From positions 1,550,001 to 1,614,000 of the forward strand of contig NZ_AP018685.1 in NCBI RefSeq assembly GCF_002218045.2: a DNA stretch of 64,000 nucleotides, written 5' to 3'. This DNA is from Vibrio rumoiensis (GTDB lineage: Bacteria; Pseudomonadota; Gammaproteobacteria; Enterobacterales; Vibrionaceae). Positions 27,416 to 37,344 of this stretch are shown piece after piece; within the stretch, counting starts at the first letter, position 1, and each line of letters starts with the position of its first letter. Both the position numbers and the translations under genes were made by a program. The notes under the pieces are model-generated. The model was given only the letters and a program-made list of their open reading frames with translations. It had not been told where the DNA came from and ran no database searches.

Positions 27416-29713
27416 TCAAGCAGCGCTATCAAGCTTTTTTGACGATTTATCCTTATTATCGGCATCATGAGTACGAATTTCACTGAAATCATGGCTAAAG
27501 TGGTCAACTTGAATTGAACGATATCGAATTTCGTCTGCTTTCAATACTTGCTCGGCTTCATCTTGAGTTAAGATTTTTTGTTCAACCGCCGCTTGTAAAC
27601 GTTCATTCAAAGGACCAGCTTTCGCTAACTTGCCATCTTTTACCGCTTTCATCATTTTACGCTCTAGATGCTTCACACCGTACATGGCGATGAATGCTCT
27701 TTCAATTAGACCAACATTATCGTTTTCATCTTCACCAATGTAGCAAAGGTGTGTTAGACGATCACGATGCGCTCCAGGAGTCATCAAGCTTTCCGCCACT
27801 TTAGTTTTTTGCTTATCAGATGGTGCTTTGAAACGATTGCCAAATGGGAAAACCAATAGTTTCAGCAGATTACCTGCAATACGACTCGGAATATTACGAT
27901 ACGCTTCTTCTAGACCATTTGCCGCTTGGCTTAAACAATGGTTCATCGCGTAATGAACATAATCAAGATCGTCTTTTTGACAGCCTTCATCTTCATAACG
28001 TTTTAAAACCGCAGAGCCTAAATATAAGTAGCTCAATGCATCACCAAGACGTGCGGATAGCATTTCTTTACGTTTTAACTCTCCACCGAGCGTGAGCATC
28101 GCAAAATCTGTAGTCACCGCAAGCGCTTTACTCAAGCGAGTCATGTCGCGGTAGTATTGCTTGGTTGCACCAGAGGTATGAGATTTCGCAAAGCGAGAAC
28201 CGGTTAACGCCATGCTAAAAGCGCCTAGGCTATTTTTAATCGCATAGCCCATGTGTTTGAATAACAACTCATCGAAAGCTTTTGCGCCCGCTTTTTCATC
28301 TGGATTTGCCGCCGCTTCCATTTCGGGTAACACAAATGGGTGGCAGCGTGTTGCGCCTTGGCCAAATATCATTAAGTTACGGGTTAAAATGTTCGCGCCT
28401 TCTACCGTGATAGCCACCGGTACGCCATAGTAATGGTGCGCTAAATAGTTCATTGGGCCAGTTTGAATCGCACGACCAGAATGAATATCCATTGCATCAT
28501 TTAAGATAGTTCGACCCATTTCGGTCATATGATATTTCGCAATCGCAGTTACAATCCCCGGCTTCTCGCCCATATCAAGTGATGTCGTGGTCAGCGTGCG
28601 GGCAGCTTCAAGCATATAAGTCATGCCACCAATACGCGCCATGGCATCGGCCACACCTTCAAATTTACCAATCGACATACCAAATTGCTTACGAACATAT
28701 CCATAAGCACCGGTTGTACGGCTAGTTAGGTGACCAATTGCGGTGCCAAGTGCTGGAAGTGAAATACCACGACCCGCAGATAAACATTCCACCAGCATAC
28801 GCCAGCCTTTACCTGCGTAATCTGCACCACCAATCAACCAATCCATTGGAATAAAAATATCTTCACCACGAGTTGGGCCATTCATAAATGCAAGGCCAAG
28901 TGGATCGTGACGCTCACCAATCTCGACCCCTTCATGGTCAGCAGGAATAAGAGCACAGGTAATACCAAGGTGGTCTTTATCGCCAAGTAGGTGCTCAGGA
29001 TCATCTAATTTAAAGGCCAGCCCCAACACCGTCGCCACCGGTGCTAACGTGATATAACGTTTATTCCAGCTCAGGCGAATACCTAAAACTTCTTCACCAT
29101 TGTGCATCCCTTTGCACACCACACCTTTATCAGGAATGCCGCCAGCATCTGAACCCGCTTCAGGGCCAGTTAATGCAAAACACGGAATGTCGGTACCATC
29201 CGATAAGCGTGGCAGCCAATAGTCTTTTTGCTCTTGAGTACCGTAATGTGAGAGTAGCTCACCTGGACCTAAAGAATTGGGAACCATTACGGTGACTGCA
29301 GCACTAATACTGCGTGTCGCAATCTTTGTCACAATGGTTGAATTAGCGTGAGCTGAGAAATTCAAGCCACCATAAGCTTTATCAATGATCAGTGCGAAGA
29401 ACTTTTCTTTGCGGATGTAATCCCACACTTCTTTAGGTAGATCGCGGTCTTCTTGCACCACTTTGTAGTCATCAAGCATCGCAAGTAAGGTTTCGACTTG
29501 ATTATCAATGAACGACTGCTCTTCTTCCGTCAGAGTCGGTTTTGGATAGTTATGTAAAGTTTGCCAATCTGGTGAACCAGAAAAGAGCTGGCCATCCCAC
29601 CAAACGCTACCCGCTTCCATCGCTTCTCTTTCTGTACTGGACAGCGGTGGTAATACTTGTTTAAACCATTTAAACGCTGGGTCACTGATCCATTTTTGTC
29701 TTAGCGAGCTCAT
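27416..29713 (-). CDS. fadE: Acyl-CoA dehydrogenase FadE
   Basis: This 765-residue flavoprotein is of the long FadE type and catalyses the first step of fatty-acid beta-oxidation. Visible are PNSLGPGELLSHYGT, FALTGPEAGSDAG in the FAD/substrate region, DPLGLAFMNGPTRGEDIF, and DIHSGRAIQTGPMNYL near the active site. A C-terminal extension distinguishes FadE from short acyl-CoA dehydrogenases. It starts 55 bases after the PsrA-type regulator gene on the same strand, so the two probably form an operon. Confidence 0.93.
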   Translation of the reverse strand: MSSLRQKWISDPAFKWFKQVLPPLSSTEREAMEAGSVWWDGQLFSGSPDWQTLHNYPKPTLTEEEQSFIDNQVETLLAMLDDYKVVQEDRDLPKEVWDYIRKEKFFALIIDKAYGGLNFSAHANSTIVTKIATRSISAAVTVMVPNSLGPGELLSHYGTQEQKDYWLPRLSDGTDIPCFALTGPEAGSDAGGIPDKGVVCKGMHNGEEVLGIRLSWNKRYITLAPVATVLGLAFKLDDPEHLLGDKDHLGITCALIPADHEGVEIGERHDPLGLAFMNGPTRGEDIFIPMDWLIGGADYAGKGWRMLVECLSAGRGISLPALGTAIGHLTSRTTGAYGYVRKQFGMSIGKFEGVADAMARIGGMTYMLEAARTLTTTSLDMGEKPGIVTAIAKYHMTEMGRTILNDAMDIHSGRAIQTGPMNYLAHHYYGVPVAITVEGANILTRNLMIFGQGATRCHPFVLPEMEAAANPDEKAGAKAFDELLFKHMGYAIKNSLGAFSMALTGSRFAKSHTSGATKQYYRDMTRLSKALAVTTDFAMLTLGGELKRKEMLSARLGDALSYLYLGSAVLKRYEDEGCQKDDLDYVHYAMNHCLSQAANGLEEAYRNIPSRIAGNLLKLLVFPFGNRFKAPSDKQKTKVAESLMTPGAHRDRLTHLCYIGEDENDNVGLIERAFIAMYGVKHLERKMMKAVKDGKLAKAGPLNERLQAAVEQKILTQDEAEQVLKADEIRYRSIQVDHFSHDFSEIRTHDADNKDKSSKKLDSAA

Positions 29714-29768
29714 AATCTATTCCTTTTATCCACGTTATTAGTCTAGTCGTTTTTATTATGTTCTGTAT

Positions 29769-30398
29769 CTATGCTTGAGCGGCAACACCTGCCGCTAAGT
29801 ATGGGATGAGTTGTTGGATAAACACATCTGAATCAACCTTTTTCCCATAAGAGTTATAGGCGATTTCAGCCAGTGCTTTACTAGATGACATGGTGAAGAC
29901 ACACGTCCCTAGGGTGAAGTGTAATCGCCAAAACAAAGTTTCCGCATCGAGTGCTGGGTTAGCTTTTTTTACTGAGTCGGTAAATAAGTTCAGCACACTG
30001 CTGTATCGCGTTGTGATAAACCAGCGTAAATGCCCTTGTACATCCGTATAACCACGTCCCGTTAAAAGCATGAACCGACTTGCGCCATTTGGTCTCAGTT
30101 TATCTAGGGATAATAAAGGTTGAGTTAGCGTGTTGAATACATCTGTCATGGTATAGTCACCACGTAAATTTAATTCCGTTAAACTTTTTTCCAACTCAGG
30201 CATGAAGGCTTCTAAATAGCGGTTAAGCACCGCCCTAACCAACGTTTTTTTATCACCAAAATGATAGTTAACTGAGGCTAAATTCACGTTAGCTTTGGTG
30301 GTGATCGTTCGTAATGACGTATCATTAAATCCATGCTCAGCAAATAAGGCCTCTGCCACATCCATGATTTTTGCTTTTGTTTTGTTTTTTGCCGTCAT
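29769..30398 (-). CDS. psrA: TetR-family fatty-acid-responsive regulator PsrA
   Basis: This 209-residue regulator has a TetR helix-turn-helix (NLASVNYHFGDKKTLVRAVL, about residues 40-60). Its C-terminal domain resembles PsrA, which represses fatty-acid degradation genes and is released by long-chain fatty acids. Position directly upstream of fadE supports this. ATG at 30398 is chosen over GTG 30407, which would add three residues. A PsrA-type inverted repeat lies a few bases upstream of the start, suggesting autorepression of psrA-fadE. Confidence 0.78.
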   Translation of the reverse strand: MTAKNKTKAKIMDVAEALFAEHGFNDTSLRTITTKANVNLASVNYHFGDKKTLVRAVLNRYLEAFMPELEKSLTELNLRGDYTMTDVFNTLTQPLLSLDKLRPNGASRFMLLTGRGYTDVQGHLRWFITTRYSSVLNLFTDSVKKANPALDAETLFWRLHFTLGTCVFTMSSSKALAEIAYNSYGKKVDSDVFIQQLIPYLAAGVAAQA

Positions 30399-30412
30399 TT
30401 TAATCACTCGTA

Positions 30413-30429
30413 TTAAACACCTGTTTGAA
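30413..30429. promoter_or_regulatory. Candidate PsrA operator
   Basis: AAAC-ACCT-GTTT with flanking TT and GAA forms a near-perfect inverted repeat of the PsrA type (CAAAC, 2-4 bases, GTTTG). It lies 15 bases upstream of the psrA start codon, where binding would block transcription or its start. A further CAAAC half-site lies at about 30446. Confidence 0.55.
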
Positions 30430-30596
30430 TATTATCAAGATAGCTCAAACGAACAAGAGGCAACGATCACAAATACGAAACATTACTTATACAACAATTT
30501 AATATTCAAACTAATTCAATAGCTTAATAAAAATGTCACTTTTTTTTGAAAAAAGATTGAACTGAATGAAATTCGCTTAGTCCTATATTACGTAGC

Positions 30597-30728
30597 AAGT
30601 GGAAATGAGCTGGAAAGCTGTCTTAGTTTATTCATCCATCAAGATTTTCTACACCTAACTGCAATTTTTTCATATACAACTCCTATATTGTTTTTAGCCC
30701 ATTTCATTTTGATTTGGGCTTTTTTTTA
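30597..30728 (+). ncRNA. Possible small RNA (or very short gene) ending in an orphan terminator
   Basis: An AGCCCA / TGGGCT stem followed by eight T ends a plus-strand stretch that has no called gene; both flanking genes are on the minus strand. A 17-codon frame (from about 30607) is possible but weakly supported. Promoter-like hexamers upstream are spaced poorly. Existence and 5' end are guesses. Confidence 0.25.
30696..30728 (+). terminator. Orphan intrinsic terminator on the plus strand
   Basis: Six-base stem AGCCCA / TGGGCT with a 13-nt loop and an eight-T tail. Confidence 0.65.
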
Positions 30729-30799
30729 TCTTTTGCTTTTCAATCCCAATTTCGTATTACTTGACTTATCGCCCTGATTCTCAATAAATTGCAGGTACA

Positions 30800-30828
30800 A
30801 AAAAGGCCACTTATTTAGTGGCCTTTGT
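30800..30828 (-). terminator. Terminator after nhaA
   Basis: A 10-bp perfect stem AAAGGCCACT / AGTGGCCTTT with a 5-nt loop, followed on the minus strand by T-rich sequence. Confidence 0.85.
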
Positions 30829-30847
30829 CGCTATCAGCAGAATAATG

Positions 30848-32005
30848 CTAGTTTTCAATGTTGGCTTTTTTCGGTAAGAACATATGCAATAGCAAATAAC
30901 CTAAGATAGCAGCGGTTGTTGAGCCGATTAAAATCCCTAACCGTGCATAGGTATCAAAGGCTGCATCAACATTGGTAAACGCCAATGACGAGATAAAAAT
31001 CGACATAGTGAAACCAATACCACACAGGACTGAAACCGCAAATATTTGTTTAAAGTTGACACCTTCTGGTAACTTAGCGAGACCTGTTTTCACGGAGACC
31101 CAACTAAAAGCAAAAACACCTAAAGGCTTACCAACTAATAACCCAAGCGCGATCCCCATAGGTACAGTTGATGCTAACCCACTTAATGAGACACCAGCCA
31201 AAGAAATACCAGCGTTTGCAAAAGCAAAGATAGGTAAAATTAAGAAATTCACATACGGATGCAATGCATGCTCTAGTGTTTTCAATGGTGATTTCCCACC
31301 TTTTTCACCTTCTAGAGGAATCGCAAAACCAATTAATACACCAGCTAATGTGGCATGTACGCCTGATTTCAACACACTCACCCATAAAATAAAACCAACA
31401 ATCAAATACCAACGTGTTTTAGTGACATTCTTCATATTCATGTAAAACAACACAGCCGTTGAAATAAAGCCAACCAGCAGTGCAAGGCTTGATAAATCAC
31501 TCGAGTAAAATAACGCGATAATAACCACGACACCTAAGTCATCAATGATTGCCAAGGCAAGTAAGAATACTTTTAGGCTCACTGGCACTCGTGGGCCCAA
31601 TAAAGCCATGATCCCTAATGCAAATGCAATATCAGTCGCCGCAGGAATTGCCCAACCGCTCACAGCAACAGAGTCACTATAATTAAAAACTAAATAAATA
31701 AGTGCAGGAGCGAGCATACCACCAATTGCTGCAATGGCAGGAAAGACTGCCGTTTCTTTAGAACGTAGCGCGCCAATCAATAGCTCTCGTTTCACTTCCA
31801 AACCAATTAATAGGAAGAATACCGCCATCAGACCGTCATTAATCCAATGAGAAGCCGACATTCCTAGAATGTAAGTATGAAGAGCATCTTGGTATAGAGG
31901 ACCAAAAGATGAATTGGCGATCAACATTGCAATAACAGCGGCGATCACGAGAATGATGCCACTTGCTGATTCCATCTTAAAAAAATTAATTACTTTATCG
32001 CGCAT
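30848..32005 (-). CDS. nhaA: Na+/H+ antiporter NhaA
   Basis: This 385-residue inner-membrane antiporter expels sodium in exchange for protons. The ATDIAFALG segment contains the conserved Asp equivalent to E. coli D133, and [10 protein letters not shown] holds the paired aspartates (D163/D164). [13 protein letters not shown] is the conserved cytoplasmic loop. Length equals the family norm. It appears to be a single-gene unit. Confidence 0.96.
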   Translation of the reverse strand: MRDKVINFFKMESASGIILVIAAVIAMLIANSSFGPLYQDALHTYILGMSASHWINDGLMAVFFLLIGLEVKRELLIGALRSKETAVFPAIAAIGGMLAPALIYLVFNYSDSVAVSGWAIPAATDIAFALGIMALLGPRVPVSLKVFLLALAIIDDLGVVVIIALFYSSDLSSLALLVGFISTAVLFYMNMKNVTKTRWYLIVGFILWVSVLKSGVHATLAGVLIGFAIPLEGEKGGKSPLKTLEHALHPYVNFLILPIFAFANAGISLAGVSLSGLASTVPMGIALGLLVGKPLGVFAFSWVSVKTGLAKLPEGVNFKQIFAVSVLCGIGFTMSIFISSLAFTNVDAAFDTYARLGILIGSTTAAILGYLLLHMFLPKKANIEN

Positions 32006-32202
32006 TACCTTTTCCTTAGTCTGGCGTTAAGTCACTTAACAAAACATCCGTTGATACTATCTGGATATTTTAAACTATAAAAATCGATTGTTTAGAGACT
32101 TAACATCGGTTTTTCCGAGCTAATAAGCGTTCGATCAATATTAAAGCGATGAAATAAGTAATCGATATAAACCTTAACTTATTGAAATTGGCTATTGATA
32201 AA

Positions 32203-33330
32203 TTAATAACCTGTAAGTTGCATAAAGCCAACCCCCTTATGACTGCCTGTCACGACAATCGGGCCCTCCCAGGATGGAACCCAGAATGGTAACCATAGTT
32301 CTTTATTCAACGATTGAGTAATTAAGCTAATTTGATATTTGGGTAATTCGATCACCCAGCGTAAAGGTAACTCTTTTCCATTTAACAAACGTTGTCTTTC
32401 TAATGGGTATATTCTTACTTCATCATTCTTAATGATAGTCGTAGATCCATTCTTTCTGGATAATGTTCCTGAAATATAACGAATATTTTGTGAATTATGG
32501 TACTGCGTTAATGACAACACTCGACCATCAGTTAGGTGTAAATTGAAACTGTCCCAACGCAGGGAAGGAGTCGAGATAAGGTGATTTCCCCACTCTTTAT
32601 CCAACCAAGCTAAACCTTGTACTTTCACTTCTCGACCATTAAGCGTCAACGTCCCCTTTGTTTTTAAGAAAGGCGCGCTAAAGGAATAAGACGCGATCGA
32701 CATTAAGTCATGCGTTTTCTTATAGCCTTTTTCGCCATTTAAGACAAACGGGCCATAAGAGGCATTGTTCAATGACACCTTGAAATCATCGGTTTTTACC
32801 ATTAAGTGGCTTGGCATTGCGAAATTATTATTCGATACCCAGCTCCAATCGTCTATCCATAATCTAAATGGATACATCATGACACCCGCCTGCCCGATCC
32901 CCCCACGAGAAATACGTTGTTGAGACCAAGAATGATTCGCTGTTGAAACCACAACTTGCGCGGTATAAATCTGGGCATTATTCCAACCAATGCCTTGATG
33001 ATCGCCATTCGCAATACGATAAACCGTCCATTGAACACCATATTCTTGACCATCATTACCTTTCAGATTTGCCCTATAGTGCCAAACTTCATGGTGAAAG
33101 CTGTCATGCGCGGCAAAGTCCCGCCCATATTTAACCGTATAGTCAGGCAACACAGGCTCATAAACCGCGTGTTTATCTTCTTTCGGTTCAGCTTGCTGAA
33201 TATGCAAGCTATCCATTTCTTTCGCCACTAACTGCTTGATAAAATGCGGTGCTAAAAGCCCTGACAACAAAATAAGAGCAAGCGTCATCACTGTAGCTTT
33301 AAACATCCATTGATGTTGCTTGGTCTTCAT
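32203..33330 (-). CDS. AttH/CrtC-type lipocalin-like envelope protein
   Basis: This 375-residue protein has an N-terminal membrane anchor or signal (ATVMTLALILLSGLLAPHF) and a two-lobed beta-rich body. The motifs HHEVWHYRANL, RLWIDDWSW, and LAWLDKEWG...WDSFNLHLTDG are those of AttH/CrtC lipocalin-fold proteins. No lipobox cysteine is seen. Its ATG overlaps the stop of the permease gene by one base (TAATG), so it is tightly coupled to the ABC transporter. In AttEFGH-type systems the lipocalin is thought to handle a hydrophobic ligand in the periplasm. Confidence 0.75.
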   Translation of the reverse strand: MKTKQHQWMFKATVMTLALILLSGLLAPHFIKQLVAKEMDSLHIQQAEPKEDKHAVYEPVLPDYTVKYGRDFAAHDSFHHEVWHYRANLKGNDGQEYGVQWTVYRIANGDHQGIGWNNAQIYTAQVVVSTANHSWSQQRISRGGIGQAGVMMYPFRLWIDDWSWVSNNNFAMPSHLMVKTDDFKVSLNNASYGPFVLNGEKGYKKTHDLMSIASYSFSAPFLKTKGTLTLNGREVKVQGLAWLDKEWGNHLISTPSLRWDSFNLHLTDGRVLSLTQYHNSQNIRYISGTLSRKNGSTTIIKNDEVRIYPLERQRLLNGKELPLRWVIELPKYQISLITQSLNKELWLPFWVPSWEGPIVVTGSHKGVGFMQLTGY

Positions 33331-35783
33331 TATAATGAGTCCCTCAACAGCTTCATCGGAGTCGTTTTTACCATATGCCAAACCGGCCACGCACCCGCAA
33401 TAAATAAAGTTAATAACGACCAAGCAAAAGTCGAAATATATTGTTGTGGTAATAACGACAGTTGCATTGTCCAACCAAAGGCGTTTTTAAGCACAACTTC
33501 CACCATTAACTGGGCTAAAACAATCCCTAACGGTAACGCAATAAAAGCTGTAAACAAGCCAATAGCTAAAAGTTGTAGTGCCCCTAAAATGACCAATTCT
33601 TTCCCTGAAATACCTAAACAACGAAGTAACGCAATTTGCTTTTGCCGAGAGACTTCACCGGCTACGGTTGAAACAAACAAACCAAAAACCGCAATAAACA
33701 ATGTGATTTTGCCTAACGTATCGGCCACTTTAAAGGTTTGGTCAAAAGCAATCATCGCTTTAGTGTGCATAGCATTGTTGTTATAAATCCTTTCTGGGGA
33801 CAAACTATAGCGTTTTTCCATCCGCTGTATTAGAGCCGATGGATCCAATTTGTCATTGAGAACAACACCGAGTGCAACGTCACCAGTTCCTTGGAATAAT
33901 CCGGTCCATTTATGCTGCGAAATGATCACCTGATTGTATGGATTACCATAATCATAATAAACACCAAGAACCGGCCAAGAGCCTCCGAGAGGTTCTGGTA
34001 AATTGACAAGATCACCCGGGCGTAAATTTTCTTTTAATGACATCGATTCACTGATCATGACACCTTTAGTGTTATGTAATAGATACCAGAATTGAGGGAC
34101 GGCTAATTTCACGGTTAATGCTTTACGCTCACCTTCCGTATCACCAGAACTAACCACTTGAATCGTACCAGTATCCGTTTGTAATGATTTCTCCCAGCGC
34201 CACCATACCGTTTTCACTTCCGACTGAGCTTCTAACCATTGACCCATTCGAGTCGCTGAAGACGTCGTTGGTGTTATGTATAAGTCGGCAGATAAACGTT
34301 GAACTAGCCACTGATCGGTGGTTGCTCTAAAACTGTTCACCATCGTTTCTACGCCAATATTGGTCGCGAGAGCCAGCATAAAGGCCATCGCAGCGACACC
34401 ACGATAACTCATACTTGCGGCAATATCGGCAAAGAACCAGCGCACTTTGACCCAAGGCATGGTGAAAGAGAAGCTGGTAAACAACTTCCAAAGGCAATAT
34501 GGCATGACCAAACCCACACTCACCAGCATTAAAGCGATCAGCGTAAACCCTTCTTCTTGCGTTGTGGGTGATTGATACAAAGCTACGGCTGCAACCGTAC
34601 AAATACAGGCAACAAATGCTTGTAAACCAAATTCTCGTCCAGCAAAACGAATCAAAGATAAACGAGAAGCCAATCGAATCGGTTGAGAACGGACTAAACG
34701 AACCAGTGGCCAGAAACAAGAAAGTAAACACCCAAAGATAGACATCAATAAACTGTATTGAATCCACTCCCAATTCCATTCAATGGAAAGGCCAACATCC
34801 GCATTGTACAAATCACTCAAACTGGCTGAAACAGATGGCATCAATCGGTTGGCTAAAGCTAAGCCTAGAATGGTTCCACTAAACCAACCAATGAGAATCC
34901 AAGCAATAATCTCAAGCAATAAGGCTTTGGTTAACTGCCAACCTGAGACTCCTGTCAATCGCAAAGCCCCCACTAACGGTTGACGTTGTATAAAGGAAAG
35001 GGACATCGCCTGATAAAAGATAAACAAGCCAACGAGGAAAGATAGCATCCCCATTGCCGTTAAATTCATGTGGAATGCTTTGGTGAGCGAACCTAACTCA
35101 ACACGGGTATTACGGTGTAAAGAGATCCCATCAGGTAAATAATGACGTAATTGTTCTAACTTATCAGGTGACATAGCAGAGCAAGCGATCATATCAAAGC
35201 CAGCACTGCGATTCAGCTTGCGGAGCAATGACATGTCAGCGACTAATCGCGAACCTGAAATTCGCCCTTGGGTATCAACTTTAATTGGCCCTAACTTTTC
35301 ACCTGATTTCAATACAATAAAGTCATGGTCACTCACATCCAAATACTTAGACAATTGTGCGCTGATTAACAGTGGATACGGCGGACGCATTAACTCGAGA
35401 AAATCTTTTGATTTCTGGCTTGGCCCTTCTTGAAAAGACATCATCGCGACTGGATCAAAGCCGACGATATTTAATTGCATACCATCATGGGTAACCACGC
35501 GGTAAGAATCAAAAGGAGCACATTGGTGAAAGCCACTGCGCCTGAGTTGAACATAGAAACCTTGCGGAATTTTATTACTCGCGAGTTTTGGCTGTATACG
35601 ATAAGGAAGCGGGTTGGAAAATAACTTCTCACCATTGGCATAACTTTGCTTGGCGTGATAATTCACCGCTAGCACACCAACGAATAAAGATATGCCTAGA
35701 GTAAGCCCTAGCCAGACCAACAGAATTTGAAATGGATGACGGCGATAATGGCCAAGTAGAGCTTTAGCTACGGGCCACAACAT
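33330..35783 (-). CDS. ABC transporter permease, fused two-domain FtsX/MacB type
   Basis: This 817-residue membrane protein has an N-terminal helix and large periplasmic domain (about 30-240), an FtsX-like four-helix block (about 240-420), a second periplasmic domain, and a final FtsX block (about 690-817). The arrangement resembles LolCE or AttFG fused into one chain, so one polypeptide could replace a permease pair. It overlaps the ATPase gene by 20 bp upstream and the lipocalin gene by 1 bp downstream. Confidence 0.85.
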   Translation of the reverse strand: MLWPVAKALLGHYRRHPFQILLVWLGLTLGISLFVGVLAVNYHAKQSYANGEKLFSNPLPYRIQPKLASNKIPQGFYVQLRRSGFHQCAPFDSYRVVTHDGMQLNIVGFDPVAMMSFQEGPSQKSKDFLELMRPPYPLLISAQLSKYLDVSDHDFIVLKSGEKLGPIKVDTQGRISGSRLVADMSLLRKLNRSAGFDMIACSAMSPDKLEQLRHYLPDGISLHRNTRVELGSLTKAFHMNLTAMGMLSFLVGLFIFYQAMSLSFIQRQPLVGALRLTGVSGWQLTKALLLEIIAWILIGWFSGTILGLALANRLMPSVSASLSDLYNADVGLSIEWNWEWIQYSLLMSIFGCLLSCFWPLVRLVRSQPIRLASRLSLIRFAGREFGLQAFVACICTVAAVALYQSPTTQEEGFTLIALMLVSVGLVMPYCLWKLFTSFSFTMPWVKVRWFFADIAASMSYRGVAAMAFMLALATNIGVETMVNSFRATTDQWLVQRLSADLYITPTTSSATRMGQWLEAQSEVKTVWWRWEKSLQTDTGTIQVVSSGDTEGERKALTVKLAVPQFWYLLHNTKGVMISESMSLKENLRPGDLVNLPEPLGGSWPVLGVYYDYGNPYNQVIISQHKWTGLFQGTGDVALGVVLNDKLDPSALIQRMEKRYSLSPERIYNNNAMHTKAMIAFDQTFKVADTLGKITLFIAVFGLFVSTVAGEVSRQKQIALLRCLGISGKELVILGALQLLAIGLFTAFIALPLGIVLAQLMVEVVLKNAFGWTMQLSLLPQQYISTFAWSLLTLFIAGAWPVWHMVKTTPMKLLRDSL

Positions 35784-36435
35784 TGAGAACGCCTCCTTGT
35801 AATCGAACGCAGCCTTCTAAATGCGCCGCAACTCTTTCACTGTGTGTCACCAATAATAACGTGCAATTCATTTTGCTTGATAAGCTGGTTAATAATCGCA
35901 TGACCGCTTCTGCATTTTTCTCATCCAGGCTACCGGTAGGCTCATCAGCAAGTAACAAAGAAGGTTCCATATACAAAGCACGAGCAATCGCCACTCGTTG
36001 CTGCTGGCCACCAGAAACCTCTTCAGGGTAACGGCCCAACAATGGCATAAGATCAAGCGAGGAAAGAATTTGACGCCACAAATGCGGGTCTTCAGGTAAG
36101 CCCTTTAGTTGACGGCAGAAACGAATATTATCGGCGATATTCAGAGTCGTTAACAGGTTAAATTGTTGGAAAATCAGCCCTATATTATTACGTCGAAAAG
36201 CGGTTCTTTGCCTATCGGGAACATCATGCATGGGAAAATCAGAGCAAATTATTTCACCAGAATCACAAGTATCTAACCCTGCAATCATGTTCAATAAAGT
36301 ACTTTTCCCTGAACCACTTTCTCCCATTAAGGCTAATTGGGCACCACGTTTTAATGATAACTCAGCACCTTGTAAAACAGGGTGAAAAACGCCCCCGTCA
36401 ATATAACCCTTACAAAGATTTTTAAGATAAAGCAT
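35764..36435 (-). CDS. ABC transporter ATP-binding protein, LolD/MacB class
   Basis: This 223-residue ATPase has Walker [10 protein letters not shown], the Q-loop FQQFNLL, signature VSGGQQQR and Walker [13 protein letters not shown], all typical of LolD/MacB-class mechanotransmission ABC systems. ATG at 36435 (MLYLKNL) follows AGGTG; a start 21 bases upstream is possible. First gene of a three-gene operon with a fused permease and an AttH-like lipocalin. Confidence 0.9.
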   Translation of the reverse strand: MLYLKNLCKGYIDGGVFHPVLQGAELSLKRGAQLALMGESGSGKSTLLNMIAGLDTCDSGEIICSDFPMHDVPDRQRTAFRRNNIGLIFQQFNLLTTLNIADNIRFCRQLKGLPEDPHLWRQILSSLDLMPLLGRYPEEVSGGQQQRVAIARALYMEPSLLLADEPTGSLDEKNAEAVMRLLTSLSSKMNCTLLLVTHSERVAAHLEGCVRLQGGVLNVVARS

Positions 36436-36628
36436 TAAACTTGCACCTGCTACCAATAATAAGAAAGGAAATTTACACTAATTAACCTGTTGTAGGAAGA
36501 GGTTTACACCCCACGCTCTAACTCCGTGCTCCTTACCGTCATACGTAACATCACAACACCAAATATCAAACACAAATTCAATAAAACGGTAAAGTTCCAA
36601 TAACTAACTCATCTTAATAATAAAACTA

Positions 36629-37273
36629 TTAATAGTTCATTGGAATTTCAGCCAACTTAGGTCCGATATTGTTTGGATAAATCAGATATTCACCGTGATA
36701 CTTCACTATCGATTTATAATCCGTTTGTTTATGCAACAAGAAACCTTGTTCTGTCGCCTCTGTAATGAAAGCGGCGTGATTACCCCGGACATAAAAGCTC
36801 ATTGGTTTATGCAATAGCTCGCCATCAAAGCAGTCATCACATTGTTTTGCACATAAAACAAATGAGTTCGGCTGATCAGCAAAGATCTGCGTTTTTTCCG
36901 TTAACTCAAACTCATTCACCACTTCCCAACCTTTTTCTTCCATATGATCCATGAAGGCTTCAATGTCAGAATCTTTAATCGGTTTAGGGCCTCCAGCCGC
37001 TGGTATAAAATGTTGATATAACTTTGCTATGCGCTCAAACGTCACGATCAGTTCACTACCCGCGCCTTTACTACGGCTTAGTTTTTGCCAGCGAATTAAA
37101 TCATGCTTAACACACCCATCAAAAGCTTGAGTCTTGATACTTTTGGTTACCCAGCGAGCAAGAAAATGCGTATTAGTAATGGGAGTATTCGCGAGCTTAC
37201 CCGTTTGGTGTTGTTGCTTTAATTCGGATAAAGCCGTGGTCACTACACGTTGAATTTCTTGTGAATATTGCAT
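36629..37273 (-). CDS. DUF2913 family protein
   Basis: This 214-residue soluble protein has an N-terminal helical part, a CDDCFDG motif near residue 147 and a conserved C-terminal segment TDYKSIVKYHGEYLIYPNN. It resembles DUF2913 proteins, known mainly from Vibrio and Photobacterium; function unknown. No signal peptide. It stands alone between the ABC operon and bcr. Confidence 0.6.
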   Translation of the reverse strand: MQYSQEIQRVVTTALSELKQQHQTGKLANTPITNTHFLARWVTKSIKTQAFDGCVKHDLIRWQKLSRSKGAGSELIVTFERIAKLYQHFIPAAGGPKPIKDSDIEAFMDHMEEKGWEVVNEFELTEKTQIFADQPNSFVLCAKQCDDCFDGELLHKPMSFYVRGNHAAFITEATEQGFLLHKQTDYKSIVKYHGEYLIYPNNIGPKLAEIPMNY

Positions 37274-37344
37274 ATTTCTCTCTAACTTAAAGGGGTAACA
37301 TTTAAACTTTCGGTCGTTCTAACTAACGAATGTCAGGCCTTCGA

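Larger units (their letters stand above)
30399..30847. other. Intergenic region psrA / nhaA with operator and an orphan terminator
   Basis: These 449 bases hold the psrA operator (30413-30429), a plus-strand intrinsic terminator (30696-30728) without an obvious gene before it, and the minus-strand terminator of nhaA (30800-30828). Confidence 0.6.
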
